Shown here in pieces: positions 21,650 to 32,099 of a stretch of DNA of 64,000 nt. The notes beneath the pieces were generated by a model, which did not search any database, was not told where the DNA came from, and saw only the letters and a list, made by a program, of their open reading frames with translations. This DNA comes from Dolomedes plantarius (Eukaryota; Arthropoda; Arachnida; Araneae; Dolomedidae). The stretch spans positions 67,428,077 through 67,492,076 of the forward strand of contig OU015497.1 in assembly GCA_907164885.2 (NCBI GenBank). The letters run 5' to 3'. Numbering within the stretch: position 1 is the first letter of the stretch; each line of letters begins with the position of its first letter. A program made the translations under genes and the position numbers.

Positions 21650-22595
21650 ATGGCACCAAAATATTCAAAAAGTGTTGCATGCTTCGAACGAGTGTGTAAA
21701 GAAATTGATCATTTTTGTGAACAGGTTAAAGGTATAGGAGATGATGATAAATCTCGAATTTCGGTTTCGAAAGCAAAACTAAAATATCTTGAAGAACGTT
21801 TGATTAGCGCATTCTCGGACTTATCTAATTGTGAGTGATGATAATTTTGATTCTTATATAAACTATCAGAATATTTTGTTAAATGTGTCGGTGGAACTCG
21901 AAAGAAAAATTGTAAATTACAAAACTGTAGTACACTCTGATTCTAAACCTGCATTAGTTAAGTTACCTAAATTAGAATTACCTCATTTTTATAGTGATTC
22001 AGAAACATGGATATCGTTCAAAGAGATATTTAAATCTTCTATTTTGAAAAATACACAGTTATCAGATATTCAAAGGTTACAATATTTGCAATCTGCTGTT
22101 CGGGGCAATGCATCAAAATTAATTAGGGGTTTTTCCTTACGAAAGGAAAATTTGCAGCACTGTTGGGAAATATTGCAAAATAGATTGGAGGACAAGCGAC
22201 AGTTGGCATTAAGCCAAATAACCAATATCTTTTCAGTTAAAATTTCTTAAACAAATAATTCAAAATCATTGATTGAATTTTTAGATACTTGTAATGAATC
22301 GGTTCGTAATTTGAAAACAGTAGGCTTAGAATCTAATTCGTTGAGTGACTTAATATTAATAAATTTCATGTTATCTAAACTTGATGAGCCATTAAAAACG
22401 TTGGGAACTCTCTTTGGATGGTGATTCGGTCCCTACAATTGATACATTCAAGGCATTTATCGAAAAGAAAGCTAGGGGTTTAAGCGAAACAAGACATAGT
22501 AAATTTGAAAATGAAGTTCACTTGTATACAAAACCAACGGAGACTGGATCGATTCGAAAACCAATCATAAACAATGCGCTTGTTGCAAAATCGAA
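21650..22595 (+). pseudogene. BEL/Pao gag remnant
   Basis: Gag begins at ATG 21650 (MAPKYSKSVACF). A frameshift near 21835 leads to a second frame containing KLPKLELPHFYSDSETWISF, a block typical of the DUF1759 gag domain of BEL/Pao. A TAA at 22248-22250 and a frameshift near 22405 (before SLDGDSVPTIDTFKAF) follow. Gag would form the particle that packages element RNA in the cytoplasm. At least three breaks make this copy non-functional. Confidence 0.88.
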
Positions 22596-23367
22596 CAGTG
22601 CTTGTATTAACTGTAGTCAGAAACATCAGTTATTTAAATGTCCAAATTTTAAACTAATGCAAGTCGAAAACAGGTGGAAACTTGTCGAATCTAAAAAACT
22701 ATGTGCAAACTGTTTGAGAGAGAACCATAAAACCGAATCGTGTCAAATCAGTATCAGTTGCAAGGTTTGCTCAGCGCGTCATCATACTCTTTTGCATGTT
22801 TACACTGTTGATAGTAAAACAAAAAATGAAAACAATTCCTTCGAATTTGTGTCAAATAGTGTTCAGTTTGAGTCAAATACTGAAATCAGTAGTGTATTGC
22901 TTTCCACCGCGCACATTAACGTGAAATCGAAAACGGGAAAGATTTTTAAATGCAGAGCATTAATCGATAATGCTAGCCAAAATTCGCTTATTTCATAAGA
23001 GTGCTCTACTCGCTTACAGGTACCGCTGCATGATACAATTCACTGTTTAATTGACATTAATGGCGTTGTAGCTGAAACATCGCTACAGGTAACAGAATTT
23101 CAATTTTCCCCGTACTTTTCACCAGAGTGCTTTTCGGTTGAGGCTCTTATTGTTAACAAAGTTACTTCCCCTCTTCCAAACTTCAATATGGCAGAGCACG
23201 ACTGGCCACATATAAAAAATCTTGTGTTCGCTGACTCTGAATTCTACGTGGAAATGCCAGTGGACATTTTATAGGGAGAGGACTTATTCCCAGCACTCAT
23301 TAATGGGACTCCAAGTCTTGGAAGGCACGGCTCACTGGCAACCATTCCAACCAAACTTGGTTATATT
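22596..23367 (+). pseudogene. BEL/Pao zinc knuckles and aspartic protease remnant
   Basis: Cys/His knuckles (CINCSQKHQLFKCPNF, LCANCLRENHKTESC, CKVCSARHH) lie at about 22596-22795 and would bind nucleic acid. Downstream, CRALIDNASQNSLIS aligns with the catalytic region of the BEL protease. The expected Asp is present, but the following Ser/Thr-Gly is altered. TAA at 22996-22998 and a TAG near 23272 interrupt the frame, which otherwise continues into the reverse transcriptase. Confidence 0.85.
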
Positions 23368-24610
23368 TTGTGTGGACAAAAGCATGTTCCTATAAAGTCC
23401 CATTCTTCTTTAGTGTGCCACACAAACACAAGTCTTCATAATATTCTTCAAAATTTCTGGCAGCTTGAATCGATTCCAAAGACAGAAACTGATAACGTAA
23501 AAGAAGAGCAATGTGAAAACCTCTTCCGCGAGAATGTGTCCAGAGACTTAACCGGCAGATATACTGTCAAGTTCCCTTTGAAGGAAAATCATGATTTAGG
23601 AGAGAACAAATCTAAAGAGTTGAAAAGATTCGTGTCGTTAGAACAAAAGCTGAATAGGAACTCTCACTTGAAAGCACAGTATGTAGAATTCATGAACGAA
23701 TACGAAATTTTGGGACATATGACGCCTATCGCTCCTGAAGAGGATAATTTGGCCCCGAATTTCTACTTCCTTCATCATGCGGTTACCAATAAAGGCAGCA
23801 CCACGACAAAGGTGTGGGTGGTATTCGATGTCTCAGCAACAATCTCTAATGGAAGGTCCATAAATGATATCTTGATGAAGGGGCCTATATTACAAACAGA
23901 CATCTTCGCAAATTTAATCAAATTCCGATATTATCCAGTCGCTTTTACAGGCGATATAGCAAAGATGTATCGTCAAATTTTAGTCGCAGATGAAAACTTG
24001 GTATTAAAGAATTTTGCGGAGAAAAAATCCATCTGATCCTCTTTTAACCTATAAACTTAATACAGTGACATATGGCACAACTTGTGCCCCTTTTCTTGCA
24101 CTTCGTACACTACAACAATTATGCCAAGACTAACATATGAACGATCCTCGTGCATCCTAAATTGCACTTGAACATTTCTACGTTGACGATCTCCTGGATG
24201 GAGCAGTTTCAGTCGATTCAGCGAAAGCTCTTAACAAGGAAATGCAAGAACTATTGAATGCAGGCGATTTTACACTTAGAAAGTGGTGTTCTAACGATAC
24301 TGAAGTTATTTCGGATTTTTCAGATGCGTTAAAGGCCAGCTTTTTAATGCATTCGTTCGAAGGTGAATCATCCCAAAGGTATTGGGACTATATTGTAATC
24401 TTCAAGCCGACTCTCTTCAAGTCAAATCTGTTGACAACGATAAAATATCAATTAAACGACAAGTACGATTAGTTATTGCACGAACATTTGATCCTCTAGG
24501 CCTGGTATCACCTGCTACAGTTCTTCTTAAAATTATGTTGCAGGACTTCAGGAAATCAAAACTTTTGTGGGATGATCTAGTTCCCAGATCCATTCTAGAT
24601 GTATGGAATT
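23368..24610 (+). pseudogene. BEL/Pao reverse transcriptase remnant
   Basis: The region contains fingers/palm blocks VVFDVSATISNGRSINDIL, GPILQTDIFANLIKFRYYP and FTGDIAKMYRQILV (first catalytic Asp) up to 24036. After a break, HFYVDDLLDGAVSV gives the YVDD catalytic pair (24179-24190), followed by FTLRKWCSN. Frameshifts or stops lie near 24036, 24140, 24160 and 24450. The role is copying the genomic RNA into DNA. The copy is dead. Confidence 0.92.
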
Positions 24611-25400
24611 CAATTCGGAAATGAAACATTTCCAAGAGATGCAAGTTCACAGACACATCTTCCTCTAAACAGCGAATGAGGTAGAATTACATGGATTTTG
24701 TGACGCATCGACTAAATCACATGCTTCCATTATCTATATGCGGACGATCTCAGACATGATTCATGTCTGTTTGGTTGCAGCTAAAACCAGAGATGCACCT
24801 GTCCAACCCGTGACTCTCCCTAGGCTGGAGTTATCCGGCGCTCGTCTACTGTCTGAATTAGTTAATGCCATCAAACGATCGCTTACATGTCGAATGCATG
24901 AGATTTTTCTCTGGTCAGATTCAACTATAACGTTGAGTGTGATTGCCAATCCCCCTGTAAAGGGTAATCAATTCACGCAACATCGAGTCGCTAAAATTCA
25001 CTCTTTAACATCAAAACAATCACGGCATCATATTCCTGGCAAGGCTAATCCTGTGGATTGCGCCACTCGTGGAATGATTCAGGAGCAACGCAAGGTAAAT
25101 TCTGACTGGTGGAACGGGCCAGTCTTCCTTCAGGAGTCACATAACATTCCATTTATTCCCGATAAAACACATCCAGCCGTTCAGTTCAATGAATGTGATG
25201 ATCTAAGCCAGTCTTGCGTGACCCAGTTTGATGATAACTCTGATTTCCTACGAAGGTTTTCATCATATTTCAGATTAGTTCGTGTTATTGCATGGATCTT
25301 CCGTTTCATTAAAAATACACAATCGGCGTCTAAATCCAGAGGTCCGTTGCAAGCGTTGGAATTGGAAAGTGAAGAAAGAGCGTTATCAATATGATCCAAG
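24611..25400 (+). pseudogene. BEL/Pao RNase H remnant
   Basis: Blocks ELHGFCDAST (24685-24713), TLPRLELSGARLLSELV and IFLWSDSTITLSVI give the Asp-Glu-Asp arrangement of an RNase H core. HHIPGKANPVDCATRG follows, the usual end of the domain in BEL/Pao. The frame is open from 24738 to 25394 and breaks on either side. The role would be degrading RNA in the RNA:DNA hybrid. Confidence 0.88.
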
Positions 25401-26640
25401 GATCAGAATTCGCGGATGAAATCAAACTTCTCACTCAACATAAAGGTATAGCCAGATCGAGTAAACTTAGATCTTTGAATTTTTTCCTAGATAAAGAAGG
25501 GATCCTACGAGTTGGAGGACGTCTAAATAAGCATCAGACTCTAGCCTTTGATCATAAATTTCCGATGATCATTCCCAAAATCCATTCTGTAACGGCAGCC
25601 ATCATCAGACATTTTCACCAAAATAGTCTTCATGCTGGACCAGAGTTAGTTTTATCCTTAATTAGACAAAGGTATTGGATTCCTGATAGACGATTGGTCG
25701 TGAAGAAAGAAGTGAGACAGTACATAAGGTGCTTTAGGTCATCAGCATAACCCAAATACCAGAGGATAGGCGAGTTGCCACTTTCGAGAAGGTCCGTGTG
25801 GACTTCGCTGGTCCAGTTAAGTGCCAACACCAGAGGAAAGCAAGCACCTTCAAATCGTACATTTGCATGTTTGTGTGCATGGCTACCAAGGCGGTTCTCA
25901 CAAAGCTAGTATCCAGCATCACTACCTCAGCTTTTTTGGCATCACTACGTCGCTTCATTGCACGCTGTGGTTTCCCCGCTGAAATCTATTCAGACAATGG
26001 GAAGAACTTTGTTGGAGCAGCTAAGTACCTTAGGAGTTTAATGGAACTCTCCCGAGAACCTACAATTCAATATTTCTGTGCACAAGCGAATATTATTTGG
26101 CACTTCATCCCCCCATACACTCCGAACTTTGGCGGTTTGTGGGAAGCGTCTATAAAACTTGCCAAAAGGTATTTAACTAAATCATGTCAGGGTACGTTCA
26201 TAACCTTTGAGGAACTGGCAACATTACTCTGTCATATAGAAGCATGTATCAATTCGTGACCTCTTACCCCTCTTTCAACCGAGGCCACGGATTTATGAGC
26301 CTTAATACCGGGGCACTTTCTTATTGGAGTCCCTATGTTGGAGTTACCTGAACATAATCATTCTGTCACTAATAATTTTCTGAGTCTTTCTTCCAGGTGG
26401 AAACTCCTCCTGAAGGCAAAATCCAATTTTGGAATAGGTGGACTCGAAATTATCTCCATCTTCTTCAGTCACGGCAGAAGTGGCATCAGGGAAATCAAGA
26501 CATCAAGGTTGTCGACCTCGTCCTGTTAAAAGAAAGTCGTCTCACTCTCTTTGATTGGCCACTTGGTCGAATCATCAGTCTACATCCTGCTGCAGATCAA
26601 ATTTGCAGGGTGGTCACAGTATAGACTCAGTCTGAAGAGG
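25401..26640 (+). pseudogene. BEL/Pao integrase remnant
   Basis: The first frame (25391-25750) holds the zinc-binding region (HFHQNSLHAGPELVLSLIRQ, then RCF where the paired cysteines are expected). A break leads to the catalytic core at 25798-26259 with VDFAGPV (Asp), EIYSDNGKNFVGA (Asp) and YTPNFGGLWEASIKL (Glu). The C-terminal BEL-specific domain (FWNRWTRNYLHLLQSRQKW, DLVLLKE) is in yet another frame to 26624. The integrase would insert the cDNA in the nucleus. At least three breaks are seen. Confidence 0.9.
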
Positions 26641-26691
26641 TTCTTCGTCCACTTAACAGGTTGATGATTCTTCCTGTTTCCCAGGGTTGCC

Positions 26692-26705
26692 CGCCCCCCC
26701 CCCCC
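26692..26705 (+). repeat. Poly-C run upstream of the 3' LTR
   Basis: Twelve consecutive C residues lie just before the right LTR, near where a plus-strand purine-rich priming tract would be expected. No purine tract is visible on the coding strand. Either the tract has decayed or the C run expanded later. Confidence 0.6.
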
Positions 26706-26713
26706 GAAGGCTA

Positions 26714-27099
26714 TGTTCCGAAAAACCCGGTAGAGGGAGCTAATGACTGCTAGGGGGCGGAGCTAGCGAACACCGCAACGTTAGATTCTCCTGTGTGGCA
26801 ACAACAAAAAGAAAAATTGATTATTTTTAGATGGCAAGGGAGAATAAATGTAGCTCGCATATAGCACATATGACTATGTTTTATTTTTTGATGTGTTTTG
26901 ATCCGTACTCGCCGTACGGATTGAAGATTTTTGGAAGTAGGGATAAGTACCCCCTTACATTATTCGTATTCGTCTCTCTATTATTCGGTTTCCATTACCC
27001 ATAGTTCGCTCCAACATTGGTATTGAAAGTTCTATTTGTAGTGTGACCATTTCTGAGACATGCTTTAATTCTAATCGTAGTGTCGCCATTGCTGAGACA
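26714..27099 (+). repeat. 3' LTR of BEL/Pao element (386 bp)
   Basis: Starts tgttccgaaaaacccgg and ends gctgagaca, followed directly by the AAGAG duplication at 27100-27104. It is 11 bp longer than the left LTR through small indels. It would supply the polyadenylation signal; none was confidently picked out. Confidence 0.93.
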
Positions 27100-27253
27100 A
27101 AGAGACTACCTGAAAACTTTTTTTTTTACAACTCGGAAATATTACGAAAAAAAATTTAGATAGGTACAGCTAAATAATATACATAACTGAAGTTCTTTCA
27201 CATTAATTGCAAATAAAAGTTTCTAGATTTAGAAATATATTTATTTGTGTGTG

Positions 27254-27257
<4 letters not shown>

Positions 27258-27323
<66 letters not shown>

Positions 27324-27405
27324 ATGTGCGTGTGTGTGTGTGCGCGCGTGTGTGTGTGTGTGTGTTTGTTTGTTTGTGTGTGTGTGTTTGTTTGTTTGTT
27401 TAAAC
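27258..27405. repeat. (TA)n(TG)n microsatellite, interrupted
   Basis: About fifteen TA units, then ~115 bp of TG repeats interrupted by TTTG, TATG and GCGCGC. Open frames across it are repeat artefacts. Confidence 0.95.
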
Positions 27406-27593
27406 AAATTTTGATTATGAAGGAGAGTCATTTTCTTTTTACCATAACTATTGTGATATTTACTTCTAACAAGGCGTTAATAAAATTTTTACTATGACTC
27501 TCTATGATTAAAGGTCGAGAGGCTATAATCTGTGGATTCCTTTAAATAGATTGTCAGCGCGCAATGAACACTTCTTCAATCCGACAATAAATT

Positions 27594-27776
27594 TAAAAAA
27601 ATGGGTGGCTACATGTTTCGATCTTTTTAATAGTCCATCATCAGGTCTAGGAACATTCGTGTGATTGTCGCAATGAGCAATTAACAAATGCTCAATGCGA
27701 CAAATATACCAATGTTCCTCGGATTGATAAGGAACTATTAAATATTTTGAAACATGTAACCACTTTTTTAAAAAAA
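27594..27776. mobile_element. Large hairpin / foldback MITE
   Basis: Arms of about 86 bp face each other across a 9 nt loop (27680-27688, attaacaaa). The left arm runs taaaaaaatgggtggctaca ... aggaacattcgtgtgattgt, cgcaatgagca. The reverse complement of 27689-27776 runs taaaaaagtggttacatgtt ... gaggaacattggtatatttg, tcgcattgagca. The arms are about 80% alike by eye. There is no coding capacity. A related shorter motif (attgtcagcgcgcaatgaac) lies just upstream at 27550. Confidence 0.8.
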
Positions 27777-28029
27777 TAATTGTGTAACTGAACAACCACA
27801 AGTTTACTATAAGGCTCTGACACATTCGGTTTATTGACCGGTTAAGTTCATATATCTTTTACTGTAAACACGATTTAACTTGCATTAGATTTTACACGAG
27901 TTTACACAAATTAACTCCTTGTGTTAGCTTTCAGCCAAACTCTTTACTGGTCATCTGTGTGTGTACATGAAAACACGAGTTAATTCGTGACCAGTTAGTA
28001 ATGTTTTAAGAGTCCAAAATAAACCTTAT

Positions 28030-28975
28030 AGAAGTAATAGAGAGACATTTATTTTTGCACATGTTTATTGTTTCTATAGAGGAATTTGTAAGTAAGTTCT
28101 CAACTATACTATCTAATTTTTTTTGTTTTTAAATTTGGACAAAAATAAAAAAATAAAATTTTATTTTACATGTTGTACTACATCATCATCATAGAAGTAT
28201 TAGCTAAAGCTTTATCTTTGCACAATTTTATTGTTTAAATAGAGAAATTTGTAAGTATGTCCTCAATTAAGCTATCTAATGTATGTTTTTTTAATGTTTA
28301 TTTATTTATTTATTTATTTTTTATTTTTTTATAACAAATATTTAAATTTAAAAATTTTATTTTACATGATGTAGTACATTAAATCAACTAATTTTTGTAC
28401 TACATCATCATCATAGAAGTATTAGCCAGACCTTTATCTTTGCACATGTTTATTGTTAAAATAGAGGAATTTGTAAGTAAGTCCTCAACTAAGCTATGTA
28501 ATGTTATTTTGTTTTTAAATTTGGACAAAAATTTAAATTTAAAAATTCTATTTTACATTATGTAGTACATTAAATCAACTAATTTTTGTACTACATCATT
28601 GTCATAGGGGTATTAGCCGGACCTTCGTATTTGCACACGTTTATTGTTTAAATGGAGGAATTTGTAAGTATGTCCTCAATTAAGCTATCTAATGTTTCTT
28701 TGTTTTTGATTTTTGGACAAAGATTTAAATTTAAAAATTTTATTTTACATGATGTGGTACATTAAATCAACTAAATTTTGTACTACATCATCATCATAGA
28801 AGTATTAGCCAGATGTTTATCTTTGCACATGTTTATTGTTTAAATAGAGGAATTTGTAAGTAAATCCTCAACTTAGCTATGTAATGTTTTTTTGTTTGTA
28901 AATTTGGACAAAAATTAAATTTAAAAATTTTATTTTACATGATGTAGTAGATTAAATAAGCTAATTTTTCAGAGG
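28030..28975. repeat. Tandem repeat, ~160-220 bp unit, five copies
   Basis: Units anchored on gaatttgtaagta near 28083, 28245, 28467, 28658 and 28850 share ctcaa(c/t)(t/a)aagctat(c/g)taatg, tttggacaaaaatttaaatt and tttgcacatgtttattgttt. Most units contain an internal inverted repeat (gatgtagtaca ... tgtactacatcatc). The array is non-coding. Confidence 0.85.
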
Positions 28976-30380
28976 TATATAGAGCGGCGTTTTCTGTCGT
29001 AATGAAAAGAAAAAACGCAATTTGGAAAACTCAATAGAGAAAATATAAACCCAGAAAAGAAAAAAAAACGAATAAAGGCTTTCAATACACCATCACGTGA
29101 TCTAGATAATCAATATACTCCGCATCATCTCTAGCAGAACGGAGCATAATTGCATTGATCGCTAAATTTTTCCAATCATCGAATTCTTCTTGGACAGTGC
29201 TTAGGGGAAAAAAATGCGGTTCTTATTTGTAGCCAATTTTAGTATCACAAAGTGTAAAATATTTGAGAAGAAAAAAAAATAAATAAAAATATTTTATATA
29301 GAATTACTTTATCGTTGGAAAGTCATCAGCGTAAATATTGATTAAATATCCGATACCTCGCTAAAAATTTGTGCGAAATAAATTGGATATTTTACTGTAA
29401 TTTTTCTTGTCTAAATTGCAGGAATTTCTTACATGGTTTCATTTATCTTTATGTCTCTCTCCTTCAGTTCAAGCGTATTATTTTGCCTCATTTCATGGAG
29501 GTGCTAGCCGTAATTTAAAACCCCATTATCAAGAATTTATAGATAACAATCAAATACTTTTATGTAATAAAAGGGATTTAAGAATCAAGCTCTAATCTAT
29601 GGAGCTTATTAACTAGCATTTAGCATTACTGTAATATAGTTAAATATCAATTTTGGAAAATAAGTACAATACGTGAAAGTGATTTATTTTTTAATTTAAA
29701 ACTGAGAAATAGAAAATTTTTATTTTTGAACTTTCTAACTTCTTTCTTCGGTATATCGATGATAAAAGTATTATTCCGTTAAAGTATAATTTACACTTTT
29801 CTATAAGTGTTGTGTAATAGCTTTTCCCATTTCGAGCGAGAACACAGAAAATTTACTTCATGAGATAAGAAGTTATAAGTTGTAAGTATGACTCCTATGG
29901 ATGTATGTATCTAGGAATGTTTGCAAATGTTTCGGAATTTGAATTGCATTCCTTCACTGCTCCATTTCATTAAGTATTTTATTTTTCACCTACGACACCG
30001 TTTTTTAAAAACTTTATCGGATTTATGTTGTTTGTATAATTTATGTAATATGTATAATTTCTAACTTTAAATACAATATTAAGTACTTTATGAATCAATT
30101 AAAAATAGAAACTGCAAGGCCAAAAAGTAAACACCTTAATATTTTTCTCTTAAAAACAATTGAGCCGGATTTATTAATTGTGCAAAATTAAAGCACCTTA
30201 ATATAAGAAACATTCTTATTTCAGTATATTTCTTCTATTGCTATATATAAAGGAAATATTCTGATAGTCATTGTAAACAGCATTAAACTGTCTGTAGTAA
30301 TCCTTGTCAAAGAACAGGAAACATCCAAAAGAAGAAAATATAAGTCTAAGCAAGAAACGTTGAACGTCATGCTCAGTTAC
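28976..30380. other. AT-rich sequence without recognised features
   Basis: No gene, terminal repeat or RNA gene was recognised. The 62-codon frame at 29407-29595 has no recognised motif. Confidence 0.45.
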
Positions 30381-30407
30381 AAATTCTGTTTTGACAAAAT
30401 GGCTATT

Positions 30408-31630
30408 AGAGGATACAAGACATTTAAAAAAACATAAAAACTCCTAGGCAATATATTTGAAGACTTCAAGTAGATATATTGGTATAAAGTATATAACAAT
30501 ATACCTACTTCTATTTATATAACAAAAATATATCCGTATTCACATGCAAGGGCTTCGTCACTAAGTACCCTAAGCTAAAAGCCTGATATTTATTAAACTT
30601 ATTATTATTTTTTTTACATTTGAAAATATGAACTTTGATTACAATGCTATAATTAGATTTTTTTTATTATTTAATAGAATAAATAAAACAATTAGGAAGA
30701 TATTGGCGAATATTTTCTGTAATATTAAAGTATATTAGAGGAAACAAGACATATAAAAAGAAAAAAAAACTCTTAGGCAATATATTTGAAGACTTCAAAT
30801 AGAGATATTGGTGTAAAGTATATAACAATATACCTACTTCCATATATATCCCAATAATATTTCCGTATTCACATACAAGGGCTTCGTCACTAAGTACCGT
30901 AAGCTAAAAGCCTGATATTAATTGAACTAATTATTTTTTTAGGTTTGAAAATATGAACTTTCATTTGAATTCTATAATTAGATATTTTTTATTCTTTAAC
31001 AGAATAAATAAAATTTTTAGGAAGATACTGGAGAATGTCTTCTGTAAGATTAAAGTATATTAGAGGAAACAAGACATGTAAAACATAAAAACTCTATACC
31101 GATATATTTGAATATTTCAAGTAGATAAATTGATATTAAGTATCTAACAATATACCTACTTCTATGTATGCCAATAATATTTCCTTATTCAAATACAATG
31201 ACTTCGTCACTAAGTACCGCAAGCTAAAACCCTGTTATTTATTCAACTAATTATTTTGTTTTTACGTTTGATACTATGAACTTTCATTCGAATGCTATAA
31301 TTAGTTTTTTAGATATCTATATTACGGGAATAATCTATATATATATATATCAATATCTCTTCTTGACGTCATCAAATATATGGCCTAAGAGTTTTTATAT
31401 TCTTTACATGTCTCCTTTAATAACCTGTAATCCTAGAGGAGACAATCTCCAGTATTTTCTTATATGTTTTATTTATTCTGTTAAAGAAATAAAGAATCTA
31501 ATTATAACATTCGAAGGAAAGTTCATATATTCAAACGTAAAAAAAAGAAGAAAAAATTAATTTAATAAATAAAAGCCTTTTATCTTCTAATACTTAGTGA
31601 CGAAGCCATTGCATGTGAATACGAGAAAAA
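30408..31630. repeat. ~330 bp tandem repeat ending in an inverted copy
   Basis: Three direct units begin with agagga(a/t)acaagacat near 30408, 30737 and 31062 (spacings 329 and 325). Each holds ctaggcaatatatttgaaga, a (g/c)cttcgtcactaagtacc segment and aaaatatgaacttt. A fourth copy lies inverted at about 31351-31630: tacttagtgacgaag, then attgcatgtgaatacg near 31590-31621. Direct and inverted copies therefore form a loose palindrome centred near 31340. Confidence 0.82.
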
Positions 31631-31644
31631 ATGCAACAAGTAAA

Positions 31645-32070
31645 TAGCAAGGACGTCAGTAAGTATTTATTAAATCCCCTGAACAAATGTTCTTCTCAGC
31701 TTCAATATAATGTGAAAGATTTGATAGATATGAAAAGTTATATTCTTGAAAGTTAATCGAAAACAAATGTAGAAATGAAATGTATTTAAATACACAGTGT
31801 ATATAAGTAATACATTGTATATACAATGTATTTAAGTAATATATTGTGTATACAATGTATTTTAAGTAAAACATTGGATATATACGTAGTTTAATGTAAT
31901 GTGTTTACGTAAATAGTTGGTAAATATTAATGCTGTCAGCAAGTATTTATTAAATGCCCTCAACAATTTCTCATCTTCAATTTACTGGGAAAGATTTGAT
32001 GGATATGAATATGTAATAGAAAAGTTAATCGAAAATGAATGTGAAAATGAAATGTATTTGAAGTCTAAAT
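31645..32070. repeat. Two-copy duplication, ~285 bp apart
   Basis: gtcag(t/c)aagtatttattaaat, then gggaaagatttgat(a/g)gatatgaa, a segment like gttaatcgaaaa and gaaatgaaatgtattt occur near 31656 and 31935. Between them lie short degenerate repeats of a tacattgtatatac type. Confidence 0.75.
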
Positions 32071-32099
32071 ATTCGAGTGTTGCTTCTGTAATTTAGACG

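Larger units (their letters stand above)
21146..27099 (+). mobile_element. BEL/Pao LTR retrotransposon, complete but decayed
   Basis: A 5954 bp element bounded by LTRs (21146-21520 and 26714-27099) with a 5 bp AAGAG duplication outside, a primer site after the left LTR, and gag, protease, reverse transcriptase, RNase H and integrase remnants in BEL/Pao order. It has numerous nonsense codons and frameshifts, and the LTRs differ by many substitutions and small indels, so the insertion is old. The order (RT, then RNase H, then integrase) and the YVDDLLDG motif separate it from Copia. The family is taxonomically close to retroviruses, but no envelope region is present. Confidence 0.95.
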
